Source of the DNA: Gemmatimonadota bacterium
GTDB lineage: Bacteria > Gemmatimonadota > Gemmatimonadetes > Gemmatimonadales > GWC2-71-9
Length of the DNA: 21,456 nt
Assembly: GCA_003221075.1 (NCBI GenBank)
Contig: QHUF01000284.1
Coordinates: 1 to 21,456, forward strand
Direction of reading: 5' to 3'
Position numbers and translations under genes: made by a program. The notes beneath the pieces were generated by a model that was not told the origin of the DNA, ran no database searches, and saw only the letters and a program-made list of their open reading frames with translations. Position 1 is the stretch's first letter, and every line of letters begins with the position of its first letter. This document shows, in pieces, positions 7,350 to 14,724 of this stretch.

Positions 7350-8396
7350 CTAGGACGAGACTTCCACCACCACTTTCCCAAGCTGTTGTCCCTTAGCGAG
7401 TCGCTCGTACGCCTCCCTCACGCGATCCATCGGAAAGACGTGATCCACGACCGGCCGCAGCTCGCCTTGGCCCAGCCGCCGCACGACTTCCGCGTATTCG
7501 GCCGCGTTCCCCATCGTGGATCCGAGCAGGCTCCAGTGATGCCAGAACAATCGCCGCAGATCGAGACTCACCTGCGGCCCGGATGTCGCGCCACAGGTCA
7601 CGAGGCGTCCCCCGCGTCTGAGACAGCGCAGTGAGTCGTCCCACGTCGCGGCTCCGACATTTTCGACCACGACGTCCACGCCACGCTTGTTGGTCAGGGC
7701 ACGCACTTCAGTGGCCACCTTCTGCGTGCGGTGGTTCAGGGTCACATCAGCGCCGAGCTGTTTCGCCGCAGCGAGCTTGGCGTCGTCCGAAGACGTGACG
7801 ATCACGTGCGCCCCGACCAGCTTGGCGATGCGCATCGCGGTCAGGGACACGCCCCCGCCGATTCCCCAGATGAGCGCTGTCTCTCCCGGTTTGAGCTGTG
7901 CGCGCGTCACGAGCATCCGCCACGCGGTCAGCGTGACGAGCGAAAACGCGGCTGCCTCCGCCCACGTGAGGGCCGGTGAGAGATTCGGTCCCCGCACCAC
8001 GTTCTGCGCAGGTACCGTCACCAGCTCGGCCATCGTCCCTGGGAGGTGCTCGCCCAGCAGCCGGTAGTTGATGCACAGCGAATGCTCGCCCGCCCGACAG
8101 AACTCGCAGGAGTAATCGGAGATGCCCGGATTGATGAGCACGCGATCGCCCGGCTGCACGCTCGTGACGCCGGGGCCGACCGTCTCCACGACGCCCGCCC
8201 CGTCCGCACCGACGATGTGCGGGAATTCTCTGCCTGCTCCGGGCAGGCCTTCCGCGACGAACAGATCGAGATGATTCAACGCCGCCGCGCGAATCGCGAC
8301 GCGCACTTCTCCCGCCCGGGGAGCCGGTGCGTCAGGAACGTCGCTGATTTGGATGTTCTCGAAACCGCCCGAACCGGTCAGAACCGCCGCACGCAC
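7350..8396 (-). CDS. Zinc-type alcohol dehydrogenase/quinone oxidoreductase family protein
   Basis: Medium-chain dehydrogenase/reductase of 348 aa, the usual length. A GroES-like N-terminal domain is followed by a Rossmann NAD(P) domain with glycine motif GIGGGV (178-183). The position of the catalytic-zinc ligand Cys is Asn41 in ALNHLDL, as in quinone-reductase-like members without catalytic zinc. The structural zinc lobe is incomplete: C97, C100 and C108 are present, but the first of the four usual Cys is Asp94 (SDYSC), which might still serve as a ligand. NAD(P)H-dependent reduction of a quinone or enoyl-type substrate is likely; the substrate is unknown. The GTG start at 8396 gives the canonical MRAAVLTGSGGFENI opening. 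A G-quadruplex motif runs right into this start codon. It ends 70 nt before gyrA. Confidence 0.9.
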   Translation of the reverse strand: MRAAVLTGSGGFENIQISDVPDAPAPRAGEVRVAIRAAALNHLDLFVAEGLPGAGREFPHIVGADGAGVVETVGPGVTSVQPGDRVLINPGISDYSCEFCRAGEHSLCINYRLLGEHLPGTMAELVTVPAQNVVRGPNLSPALTWAEAAAFSLVTLTAWRMLVTRAQLKPGETALIWGIGGGVSLTAMRIAKLVGAHVIVTSSDDAKLAAAKQLGADVTLNHRTQKVATEVRALTNKRGVDVVVENVGAATWDDSLRCLRRGGRLVTCGATSGPQVSLDLRRLFWHHWSLLGSTMGNAAEYAEVVRRLGQGELRPVVDHVFPMDRVREAYERLAKGQQLGKVVVEVSS

Positions 8397-8427
8397 CCCT
8401 AGCCCCTAGTCCCTAACCCCGAGTCCC
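8396..8427 (-). other. G-quadruplex motif abutting a start codon
   Basis: Minus strand reads five G-tracts of 3-4 G separated by loops of 3-4 nt: GGG-ACTC-GGGG-TTA-GGG-ACTA-GGGG-CTA-GGGG. The last G of the last tract is the first base of the GTG start of the oxidoreductase. It fills nearly the whole 33-nt gap between two genes and contains a telomere-like GGGGTTAGGG core. It meets the usual criteria for an intramolecular quadruplex in the coding strand and mRNA. Function is not shown. Confidence 0.65.
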
Positions 8428-8429
8428 GA

Positions 8430-10706
8430 TCAGGGCCGGAATGTCGGCGTAATCATCTGCTCCGTACCCACAGTGGGCACGGGTATCGGGGTCCCCGAGC
8501 TGACCGGCTGGATGTACACGCGATAGGTGGGATTGCGGCGGTTCTGCGGCTCGGCGTTCACCACCAATGCCAGGACATCGCCCGCGGGCGAGACCGCGAA
8601 CGAGGCGATCGCGAGATCGATGCCCGTCAGCGCGGTCGTTGCCCCAGTCGCGAGATCGGCGCGCATCACCTGTTGCACCGTGCGGTTCCCTTCACGCCGC
8701 TCCACGAGATAGGCCAACGTGCCGTCGCGGAGGAAGCGGGGCTCCGACTCGCGCTGCTGCGGCGAGCGCGTGAATTGCCGCTGATTCGAGCCATCGCGTG
8801 CCATCAGCCAGATGTCCGAGTCTTTGTTACGGCTCGACACGTAGGCGATTGTCTGCCCGTCCGGTGACGCCGCCGGTGAGGAATTCACCGAGTCGCGCGT
8901 CAGCTGCGTGAGGCCCGTGCCGTCCACGTTCACCGTCCAGATCTGCTGCTTGCCCGCGGTGCGGGAGGATTGAAACACCAGCGCCTGCCCGTCGGGTGTG
9001 AACGAGGGTCGGCCATCGGCCTGCGGGTCGTTTGTGATGCGGGTCGCCCCGGTCCCGTCCGCATTCATGACGTAGATCTCGGGGTTGCCATCGCGCTGGG
9101 AAACGAACGCGAGACGCGCGCCATCCGGCGAAAAGGCGGGATCGCTCGCCGACGTCGTGTCGGGCGTGAGCTTCGTGAGCTGGGCAAGGTTGGACCGCTC
9201 GACAGCATAGAGTTGGAACTTGCCGGCCGGGTTCCCCCGCGAGCTGGCGATGAGGATCTCGCCGACGACGTACACGTCCGCCACTGCCGTCTTCCCGCCA
9301 GCGGCGGTCGCCGTGATCTTCGCATGCCCATACCCGGCGCCGGCAACTGTGCCGTCTTCCCCCACGGTCGCAACCTGCGGACCATCACTGTTCCAGGTGA
9401 GGTTCGAGGCGGGGCCGAGCACGTTCCCCTGGTCGTCGGCGTAATTGGCGCGCAGGGTGCGCCGTTGATTCACTCCGAGCCCAACGCGGGCCTCGGTGAA
9501 CTTCACCGAGCCGGCGATCACGCTGACATTCCAGGTCACCACGAGACCAGCGCCCGGCCCCCGCACCATCAGCTGCGTCTTCCCCACCGCGCGACCCGTC
9601 AGGAGTCCGGTCTTCACGTCGAAGCTCGCGAGCCCAGGATCCGTGACGGTCCAACGGAAAGGCGCTTCCGGAACCGGTGCGTTGTCGGCGGTCAGTGCCT
9701 GCGCTTCGAACTTCACGCTGCCGGTCAGCGGGACCTGCACTTCGGGGGATCGCGGCGGACGCACCGAGAGCTTCTCGACAACCTGGTGCACCGACACTTC
9801 GATGCTCTTGCTCTGCAGCAACCCTGAGACGGTCAGGATCGCTTTGCCCGGCCCGGCTGCCGTCACCACGCCCGCGAGGCTGACGCGCGTCACGCTCTGA
9901 TCACTCGAAGCCCACTGCAACACGAGCGGGTTGACCTTTCTGTTGTTCTGCGCGGCGACGATCACATGCAGCGTATCGACCTCGCCCGGCGAAAGCATCA
10001 CCGGAGAGCCCTCCTGCACCGTGAACTCCGCCTGCTGTACCACCACGGGCGCGGTCGCCGTCAGCCCGCCACCGCCGGGGGCGGTCGCCTGGATCGTGCC
10101 CTGCCCCGGCGCGAGCGCGACGACGTTACCGCTCTGATCGACGCTCGCCACGTCGGGGCGCAGCGATGTCCAGGTAACCGAGAGGGGGGCGGCCGGTGAG
10201 CCGTCCTCCCGCAGCGCCCGCGGCGAAATCCGCGAGTTCTCAGACGGCAGCAGGTAGACAACCCCGGGCTCGAGGCGCAAGGCGGCAGCCGGTCCACTCC
10301 CGGCGGGTTGCCCGGCGAGCGGGTCGGGGCCAGGAGGGGGCGGAGGCGCTGCCGGTGGGGCGGTCGGCGGAGCGGGAGGCGGTGATGCCCCCCCCGTGAC
10401 CTGTACCGCGGCCTGACCGCGCCGTGCGCCCACGCGGCCTTCGATGATGGCGACCCCGTTGGCGACGCCGGTCACGGTGCCGTTGTTGTCGACTTTCGCA
10501 ACGTTCAGGTTGTTCGACGACCAGATGATGCGCACCGTCGGGATCACATTGCCGATCCGATCGAAGGCCGTGGCGAGCAAACCGGTGCGCTCACCGACGC
10601 GAATAGTCACCGAAGGAGGCGCCACCTGGACTTCGGCGACGTTTTGCGCCGCCGCTGCACCAGCTAGCACGCACGCGAGCGCGACGATGAGTGCCCGTCT
10701 TATCAT
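8430..10706 (-). CDS. Secreted Ig-like (BIG2) repeat protein with C-terminal PD40 beta-propeller
   Basis: Exported 758-aa protein. The signal peptide is MIRRALIVALACVLAGAAAAQ with cleavage near residue 20. A first bacterial Ig-like domain (about 22-105) is followed by a Pro/Ala linker (107-128) and four more Ig-like modules (about 140-225, 227-307, 312-397, 400-482). The modules carry the BIG2 signature of W-x-S-x2-x-x-V-A-x-V followed by G-x-V-x-G/A-x-G-x-A. The C-terminus (about 485-758) is a TolB-like propeller of PD40 repeats, seen as repeated F/A-S-P-D-G and I-Y/W-x-M/V-N-x-D-G-T/S units. No transmembrane anchor or catalytic motif is seen. A role in surface or periplasmic binding is inferred. 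The ATG at 10706 has no Shine-Dalgarno. It diverges from the H1-like gene. Confidence 0.88.
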   Translation of the reverse strand: MIRRALIVALACVLAGAAAAQNVAEVQVAPPSVTIRVGERTGLLATAFDRIGNVIPTVRIIWSSNNLNVAKVDNNGTVTGVANGVAIIEGRVGARRGQAAVQVTGGASPPPAPPTAPPAAPPPPPGPDPLAGQPAGSGPAAALRLEPGVVYLLPSENSRISPRALREDGSPAAPLSVTWTSLRPDVASVDQSGNVVALAPGQGTIQATAPGGGGLTATAPVVVQQAEFTVQEGSPVMLSPGEVDTLHVIVAAQNNRKVNPLVLQWASSDQSVTRVSLAGVVTAAGPGKAILTVSGLLQSKSIEVSVHQVVEKLSVRPPRSPEVQVPLTGSVKFEAQALTADNAPVPEAPFRWTVTDPGLASFDVKTGLLTGRAVGKTQLMVRGPGAGLVVTWNVSVIAGSVKFTEARVGLGVNQRRTLRANYADDQGNVLGPASNLTWNSDGPQVATVGEDGTVAGAGYGHAKITATAAGGKTAVADVYVVGEILIASSRGNPAGKFQLYAVERSNLAQLTKLTPDTTSASDPAFSPDGARLAFVSQRDGNPEIYVMNADGTGATRITNDPQADGRPSFTPDGQALVFQSSRTAGKQQIWTVNVDGTGLTQLTRDSVNSSPAASPDGQTIAYVSSRNKDSDIWLMARDGSNQRQFTRSPQQRESEPRFLRDGTLAYLVERREGNRTVQQVMRADLATGATTALTGIDLAIASFAVSPAGDVLALVVNAEPQNRRNPTYRVYIQPVSSGTPIPVPTVGTEQMITPTFRP

Positions 10707-10714
10707 GGTTGGCG

Positions 10715-10744
10715 AATGTGTGTCCGGCTAAATGCCGTTGTCAA
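10715..10744 (-). promoter_or_regulatory. Possible promoter of the BIG2/PD40 gene, near-leaderless
   Basis: A perfect -35 consensus TTGACA lies at 10744-10739 on the minus strand, with a poor -10-like CACATT at 10720-10715 after 18 nt. Transcription would begin about 10708, only 2 nt before the ATG. That fits the absence of a Shine-Dalgarno and suggests a leaderless transcript. The -10 match is weak. Confidence 0.3.
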
Positions 10745-10803
10745 GCCAACTTGTCACAGCGGACGGCGACCGGTGGGACCCAAAACGCGGTAGCACGTGT
10801 CAC

Positions 10804-10831
10804 TTGCGAGGTCCGAATCCCGCGGTAAGCT
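10804..10831 (+). promoter_or_regulatory. Possible promoter of the H1-like gene
   Basis: In the divergent intergenic region the plus strand has TTGCGA (10804-10809) and TAAGCT (10826-10831) 16 nt apart, overlapping a TATAGG. Only partial consensus matches are seen. The rest of 10707-10881 contains no further recognisable gene or RNA. Confidence 0.25.
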
Positions 10832-10881
10832 ATAGGCCACCCACGACGCCCCCGCACCTCCACAGCATAGGAGAAGATCCG

Positions 10882-11136
10882 ATGCTTGAGCAGATGGATG
10901 TAACGGAGAGTAGTTGGCCCGGACCGGGGTTCATGGAGCCGATGTTCCCGTCGGCGCCGACTCCTGCGCCGACACCATCGTCCTTCCCGATGGAAGAGTC
11001 GCGCCCCTCTTCCAAGCCGAAGGCCAAGAAGAAGGCCAAGAAGAAAAAGAAAGCCGCCAAAAAGTCTCGGCCAAAAGCAAAGAAAAAGTCGGCGAAGAAA
11101 AAGAAAAAGGCCGCCAAGAAGAAACGCCGCCGCTAA
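10882..11136 (+). CDS. Lysine-rich histone H1-like protein
   Basis: Small 84-aa protein. The N-terminal half (1-41) is acidic/proline-rich with no obvious fold (MLEQMDVTESSWPGPGF, then an APTPAPTP run). The C-terminal half (about 42-84) is almost entirely Lys, Ala, Arg, Ser and Pro with repeated AKKKAKKKKKAAKK-type units, ending KKRRR. This resembles the C-terminal tail of histone H1 and bacterial H1-like proteins (AlgP, HctB type), which bind DNA non-specifically. A nucleoid or polyanion-binding role is inferred from composition only. The ATG at 10882 is supported by AGGAG (10869-10873) 8 nt upstream; a longer upstream reading has no Shine-Dalgarno. The A-rich composition of the coding tail contrasts with neighbouring genes. 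It diverges from the BIG2 gene, so it has its own promoter. Confidence 0.8.
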   Translation: MLEQMDVTESSWPGPGFMEPMFPSAPTPAPTPSSFPMEESRPSSKPKAKKKAKKKKKAAKKSRPKAKKKSAKKKKKAAKKKRRR

Positions 11137-11154
11137 CCCAGCTCGCGATGACAC

Positions 11155-11187
11155 CCGCGGGAGCGTCTCGACGAGACGCTCCCGCGG
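11155..11187 (+). terminator. Long perfect hairpin, terminator-like or REP-like
   Basis: Two 16-nt arms (11155-11170 and 11172-11187) are exact reverse complements around a single central A, a near-continuous 33-nt palindrome rich in GC. It lies 18 nt after the H1-like stop and 8 nt before the AGGAGG of the next gene. No T-tract follows on either strand, so it is not a classical intrinsic terminator. It could be a bidirectional terminator, an mRNA-stabilising stem, or a dispersed palindromic repeat. Confidence 0.45.
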
Positions 11188-11206
11188 CTACGTTAGGAGG
11201 CAAATC

Positions 11207-11656
11207 GTGCGCAGTGCGCCGTACGCCGTAATACTTCTCGCGGCAGCTTGCCGCGCTCCCGCAATTCCGCTCGGCAATCCGCCGCAGGAAATCGCCGCGA
11301 TGTTGCAGCGCTCCGCCGCCGACTGGAATCGCGGCGATCTCGCCGGCTTCATGAGTGACTACGCGAACGACTCGCTGACGAGCTACATGGCGGGCGGTCA
11401 CCTCATGTATGGATGGCAGGCGATGTATGACCGGTACCAGAAGAACTACTTCGCGCCGGGGAAGTCGCGCGATTCACTTTCCTTCGATGAGCTGCACGTG
11501 CGCGTCCTGACGCCCGATTTCGCCTACGCGACCGCGCGCTTTAAACTCTCGAAGCGCGACTCAACCGTAGCGAGTGGCCCATTCACGCTGGTGTTGCAGA
11601 AACAAGGAGATCGCTGGCGTATTCTCCACGATCACACCTCACCGGACCCGAAGTGA
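11207..11656 (+). CDS. Putative lipoprotein with NTF2-like (SnoaL/DUF4440-type) domain
   Basis: Exported 149-aa protein. The N-terminus is a short signal sequence (MRSAPYAVILLAAAC) whose C15 could be lipidated; the box is AAAC, weaker than the L-A/S-G/A-C consensus. The rest (about 27-145) fits the NTF2-like cone fold: an initial helix with AADWNRGDLAGFMSDYANDS, a middle stretch with YGWQAMYDRYQKNY, then antiparallel strands ending in GPFTLVLQKQGDRWRILHDHTS, typical of DUF4440/SnoaL_3 members. These bind small molecules or act as unknown periplasmic domains; no specific reaction can be named. The GTG start at 11207 is preceded by a perfect AGGAGG 6 nt upstream, the strongest ribosome site in the window. 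Its stop overlaps the start of the amidohydrolase as GTGA, so the two are coupled. Confidence 0.8.
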   Translation: MRSAPYAVILLAAACRAPAIPLGNPPQEIAAMLQRSAADWNRGDLAGFMSDYANDSLTSYMAGGHLMYGWQAMYDRYQKNYFAPGKSRDSLSFDELHVRVLTPDFAYATARFKLSKRDSTVASGPFTLVLQKQGDRWRILHDHTSPDPK

Positions 11657-13014
11657 GGCTCACGTTGACGCTCTCGCTCGTCGCGCTCGCGGGTTGCAGC
11701 AAGATGCGCGACCGGTTAGGCGTCAGTGCGGATCGCGTCATCGCGCTCGAGGGGGCGACGCTCATCGACGGGGCAGGCGGCGCGCCGAAGCAGGATGTCC
11801 TCATCATCGTGCGCAACGGTCACATCGAGTCGATCGCCCGCGTTAACGAAATCCCGATTCCGAAGAGCGCCCAGCGCATCAGTCTGGTGGGCAAGACCGT
11901 GATCCCGGGACTGATCGACGCGCATGCGCACGTAGAGCGCTGGGCGGTGGGCCGCTACGTCGCGTGGGGCGTGACGACCGTGCGCGATCTGCACGGCGAG
12001 GCCGACACCGTGCTCGCGCTCAAGAATGACGTGAATCTCGGATCGATCCTGGGCCCGCGCATGTTCAGTGCGGGCGCCATGATCGACGGCATCCCGACGA
12101 CGTATCCCAACGCGACCGGCATCTCGACGCCAGACCAGGCGCGGCGCGCGGTCGATCTGCATGCCGTTGCGGGCGTCGACTATCTCAAGATCTACACGAA
12201 AGTCACGCCGAACCTGCTGCGGCCGCTCATCGACGAGGCGGAGAAACTGCGCCTCCCCGTGGCGGCGCATCTCGGCAAGACCGATGCGTTGACGGCGGCC
12301 CGCGCCGGCGTCGTCTCGATCGAGCACATGGCCGGCGTCGTGCAGGCCGCGACCGGCGATCCGAGCTACGCCACCGCGCACAACACCTTCCTCACCGGCT
12401 GGACGGCTGAAGAAAAGGGCTGGACCCGCCTCGATTCGAGCACGATCGCGCGTACGGCGCGCGCCCTCGCGCAGACCAAGGTGGCGATCGTCCCAACGCT
12501 GATCGTCCACGACATGCTCTCGCGGCTCGACAACCCGATTCTGCTCATGCGCCCTGGTATGGAGGACGTGCCCGAAAACGCGCAGAGCGTCCGGAGCGTC
12601 CCGAGCCTGTTGCGCCGTACCGGCTGGGGCCCGGGCGACTTCGCGGCATTTCGGCGCTCCCGCCGGCAGCAGGATCAGTTCGTGCGCGAGTACAAACGCG
12701 CCGGCGGCGCGATTGCCGCCGGCTCGGACGCCGCGAATCAGCTGCTCATTCCGGGATACTCGTTACACGAAGAGATGGCCCTGCTCGTTGCCGCCGGCCT
12801 GACGCCGCTCGAAGCGATCACCGCCGCCACGCGCCGCGGCGCGCAGCTGTTGCATGCAGATTCCCTCGGCCTCCTCGCACCTGGCAAAGTCGCGGACCTG
12901 GTCGTGCTGAACGGCGACCCTGCCCGCAACATCGCGGCCACTCGCAACATCGCGATGGTCATGATCCGCGGCCGGATCATCCGGCCCGACTCCCTGAGAG
13001 CGACATGGAAATAA
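11653..13014 (+). CDS. Lipoprotein amidohydrolase (imidazolonepropionase-like)
   Basis: Metal-dependent amidohydrolase of 453 aa with a lipoprotein signal (MRLTLTLSLVALAGC, lipobox LAGC, lipidated C15). The beta-sandwich segment (about 28-85) leads into the barrel. Metal ligands visible are HAH (91-93 in LIDAHAHVE), K179 in YLKIYT (possible carbamylated Lys), H206 in AAHLG, H225 in IEHMAG and D359 in AAGSDAAN. The C-terminal GLLAPGKVADLVVLNGDP segment completes the sandwich. The full ligand set implies activity on an amide, cyclic imide or dipeptide outside the cytoplasm; the substrate is unknown. The GTG start overlaps the NTF2-like stop by 4 nt, and the stop overlaps the next amidohydrolase by 10 nt, so these lipoproteins are probably made together. 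Confidence 0.9.
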   Translation: MRLTLTLSLVALAGCSKMRDRLGVSADRVIALEGATLIDGAGGAPKQDVLIIVRNGHIESIARVNEIPIPKSAQRISLVGKTVIPGLIDAHAHVERWAVGRYVAWGVTTVRDLHGEADTVLALKNDVNLGSILGPRMFSAGAMIDGIPTTYPNATGISTPDQARRAVDLHAVAGVDYLKIYTKVTPNLLRPLIDEAEKLRLPVAAHLGKTDALTAARAGVVSIEHMAGVVQAATGDPSYATAHNTFLTGWTAEEKGWTRLDSSTIARTARALAQTKVAIVPTLIVHDMLSRLDNPILLMRPGMEDVPENAQSVRSVPSLLRRTGWGPGDFAAFRRSRRQQDQFVREYKRAGGAIAAGSDAANQLLIPGYSLHEEMALLVAAGLTPLEAITAATRRGAQLLHADSLGLLAPGKVADLVVLNGDPARNIAATRNIAMVMIRGRIIRPDSLRATWK

Positions 13015-14723
13015 AACAGCGACGGTCGGACGGTCTGACGGTCGGACGGTCGATCCTTCTTCTACTCCTCAGCGCATGCGGCAGGGGCGGGCCGGCCCGC
13101 AGCGATGGGCCGTACGATCTGATCCTCAAGAACGGCTGGATCATCGACGGCAGCGGCAATCCCAGATATCGCGGCGACGTCGCGGTTCGCGGGGACCGGA
13201 TTGCGGCCGTCGGATTCCTCGGCGCGGCCGGGGCCCGCGAGACGCTGGACGTGAGCGGCCTGGTGGTCGCACCCGGGTTCATCGACATGATGGGCCAGTC
13301 GGAGATCAACGTGCTGATCGATAACCGCGTGCTGTCGAAGGTCACGCAAGGCATCACCACCGAAGTCACGGGCGAAGGCGGGTCCGTCGCGCCGCTCACC
13401 GACCGGCTGGTGGCCGACGACTCGGATGCGATGAAGAAGTGGCACTATCGCGAGGACTGGCGCGACCTGAACGGCTACTTCGCGCAGCTCGAGCGGCAGG
13501 GATCGTCCCTCAACATCGCCATGTTCGTGGGCGCGACGCAGGTGCGGCTTGTGGTGGTGGGCAAAGAGAATCGTGCCCCGACCGCCGCGGAGCTCACCCG
13601 GATGACGGCGATCGTCGATACCCTCATGGAGCAGGGCGCGCTGGGCGTCTGGACGGCGCTCGAGTACGCGCCGGCGAGCTACTCCAAGACCGACGAGCTC
13701 ATCGCGCTCGCCCGCGCGGCGCGGCGGCACGGTGGGATCTACGCCTCACACATGCGCGATGAAGGCGAGCACATCGACGATGCGCTCAATGAAGTGTTCC
13801 GGATCGCGAAGGAAGCGGACATTCCCGCCGAGGTGTCGCATCTCAAGCTCTCGGGCCGCAGGAGTTGGGGACAGATGCCACGCGTCCTCGCGAAGATCGA
13901 TTCCGCGCGCGCGGCGGGCCTCGACGTGACGGCGGATCAGTATCCCTACATTCGCGCGGCAACCTCGTTGGACGCTTCGATCCCAACGTGGGCCGAGAGC
14001 GGCGGCTGGGACTCGCTGCTGATCCGGTTGCGCGACCCCGCGACGCGGGCGCGCCTCCACGCGGAGATCGTCAATCCGCGGGGGGAAAGCTTTTTCTCCG
14101 CTGCCGGCGGCGGCGGCGGCGTGCTCATCACCGGCACGTTCCAGGATTCGCTGCGCTACATGCAGGGCAAGACGGTTGCGGAGATCGCGGCGATGCGACA
14201 CCGGGATCCCGTCGAGACGGTGTTTGATATCGTCCTCGCCGAACAGGGTCATCGCACCGACGCCGTGTACGCCATCATGCAAGAGCCCGACGTGCAGGCC
14301 GGGATGAAGCAGTGGTGGATGGCGGTGAACACCGATTTCGGCGGCGTGGCGCCCGACGGTCCGCTTAGCACCCAGTCCGCACACCCCCGCGCCTACGGCA
14401 GCTTTCCGCGCATCCTCGGCCACTATTCACGCGATCTGAAGCTGTTCCCGCTGGAGTTCGCGGTGCGCAAGATGACGTCCCTGGCGGCACAGCGCGTCAA
14501 TCTGTCCGATCGCGGCCTCGTGAAACCGGGATTCTACGCCGACATCACCGTGTTCAATCCGGAGACGGTGATCGATCGCGCGACGTTCGAGCAGCCGCAT
14601 CAGACTTCGGTCGGCATCGAGTACGTTTTTGTGAATGGGCAGATGGTTTTGAGGAAGGGGCAGATCACGAACGCGCGCCCGGGCCGGGGCCTGCGCGGTC
14701 CGGGCTACAAGCAGCCCCGATAG
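13005..14723 (+). CDS. D-aminoacylase-like amidohydrolase lipoprotein with altered metal site
   Basis: Amidohydrolase-superfamily lipoprotein of 572 aa, closest in pattern to N-acyl-D-amino-acid deacylases. The signal region is unusual: MEIKQRRSDGLTVGRS, encoded largely by 8-bp tandem repeats, then ILLLLLSAC with C25 lipidated. Family landmarks are LKNGWIIDGSGNP (41-53), PGFID (90-94), YASHMRDEG (H249) and VSHLK (H279), plus a TDFGG Asp where family members have S-D-G. The usual HxH after PGFID is replaced by MGQ (96-98), and the metal-binding Cys of the V-G-N-C-G segment is missing (TGEGGS). One metal site is therefore absent or rebuilt, and activity may differ from true deacylases. It overlaps the preceding amidohydrolase by 10 nt and is followed 1 nt later by a membrane protein gene. 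Confidence 0.85.
   Translation: MEIKQRRSDGLTVGRSILLLLLSACGRGGPARSDGPYDLILKNGWIIDGSGNPRYRGDVAVRGDRIAAVGFLGAAGARETLDVSGLVVAPGFIDMMGQSEINVLIDNRVLSKVTQGITTEVTGEGGSVAPLTDRLVADDSDAMKKWHYREDWRDLNGYFAQLERQGSSLNIAMFVGATQVRLVVVGKENRAPTAAELTRMTAIVDTLMEQGALGVWTALEYAPASYSKTDELIALARAARRHGGIYASHMRDEGEHIDDALNEVFRIAKEADIPAEVSHLKLSGRRSWGQMPRVLAKIDSARAAGLDVTADQYPYIRAATSLDASIPTWAESGGWDSLLIRLRDPATRARLHAEIVNPRGESFFSAAGGGGGVLITGTFQDSLRYMQGKTVAEIAAMRHRDPVETVFDIVLAEQGHRTDAVYAIMQEPDVQAGMKQWWMAVNTDFGGVAPDGPLSTQSAHPRAYGSFPRILGHYSRDLKLFPLEFAVRKMTSLAAQRVNLSDRGLVKPGFYADITVFNPETVIDRATFEQPHQTSVGIEYVFVNGQMVLRKGQITNARPGRGLRGPGYKQPR
13021..13052 (+). repeat. Four tandem 8-bp units (GACGGTCK) in coding sequence
   Basis: Units are GACGGTCG, GACGGTCT, GACGGTCG, GACGGTCG, back to back. 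They encode part of the N-terminal leader of the D-aminoacylase-like lipoprotein, immediately before its hydrophobic signal core. Because 8 is not a multiple of 3, gain or loss of one unit would shift frame upstream of the signal core. Confidence 0.85.
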
Positions 14724-14724
14724 C

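Noticed and set aside
10780..10840. tRNA-like 3' half (GGTCCGAATCCC)
   Set aside because: The T-loop has C at position 55 and the stem does not pair beyond 2 bp; no acceptor or anticodon arm is found.
10732..10881. 50-residue upstream extension of the H1-like protein
   Set aside because: Intergenic composition with no Shine-Dalgarno; the ATG at 10882 has AGGAG at good spacing.
11716..12510. 264-codon minus-strand open frame
   Set aside because: Antisense to the amidohydrolase with all metal ligands; Arg/Asp/His-rich shadow translation.
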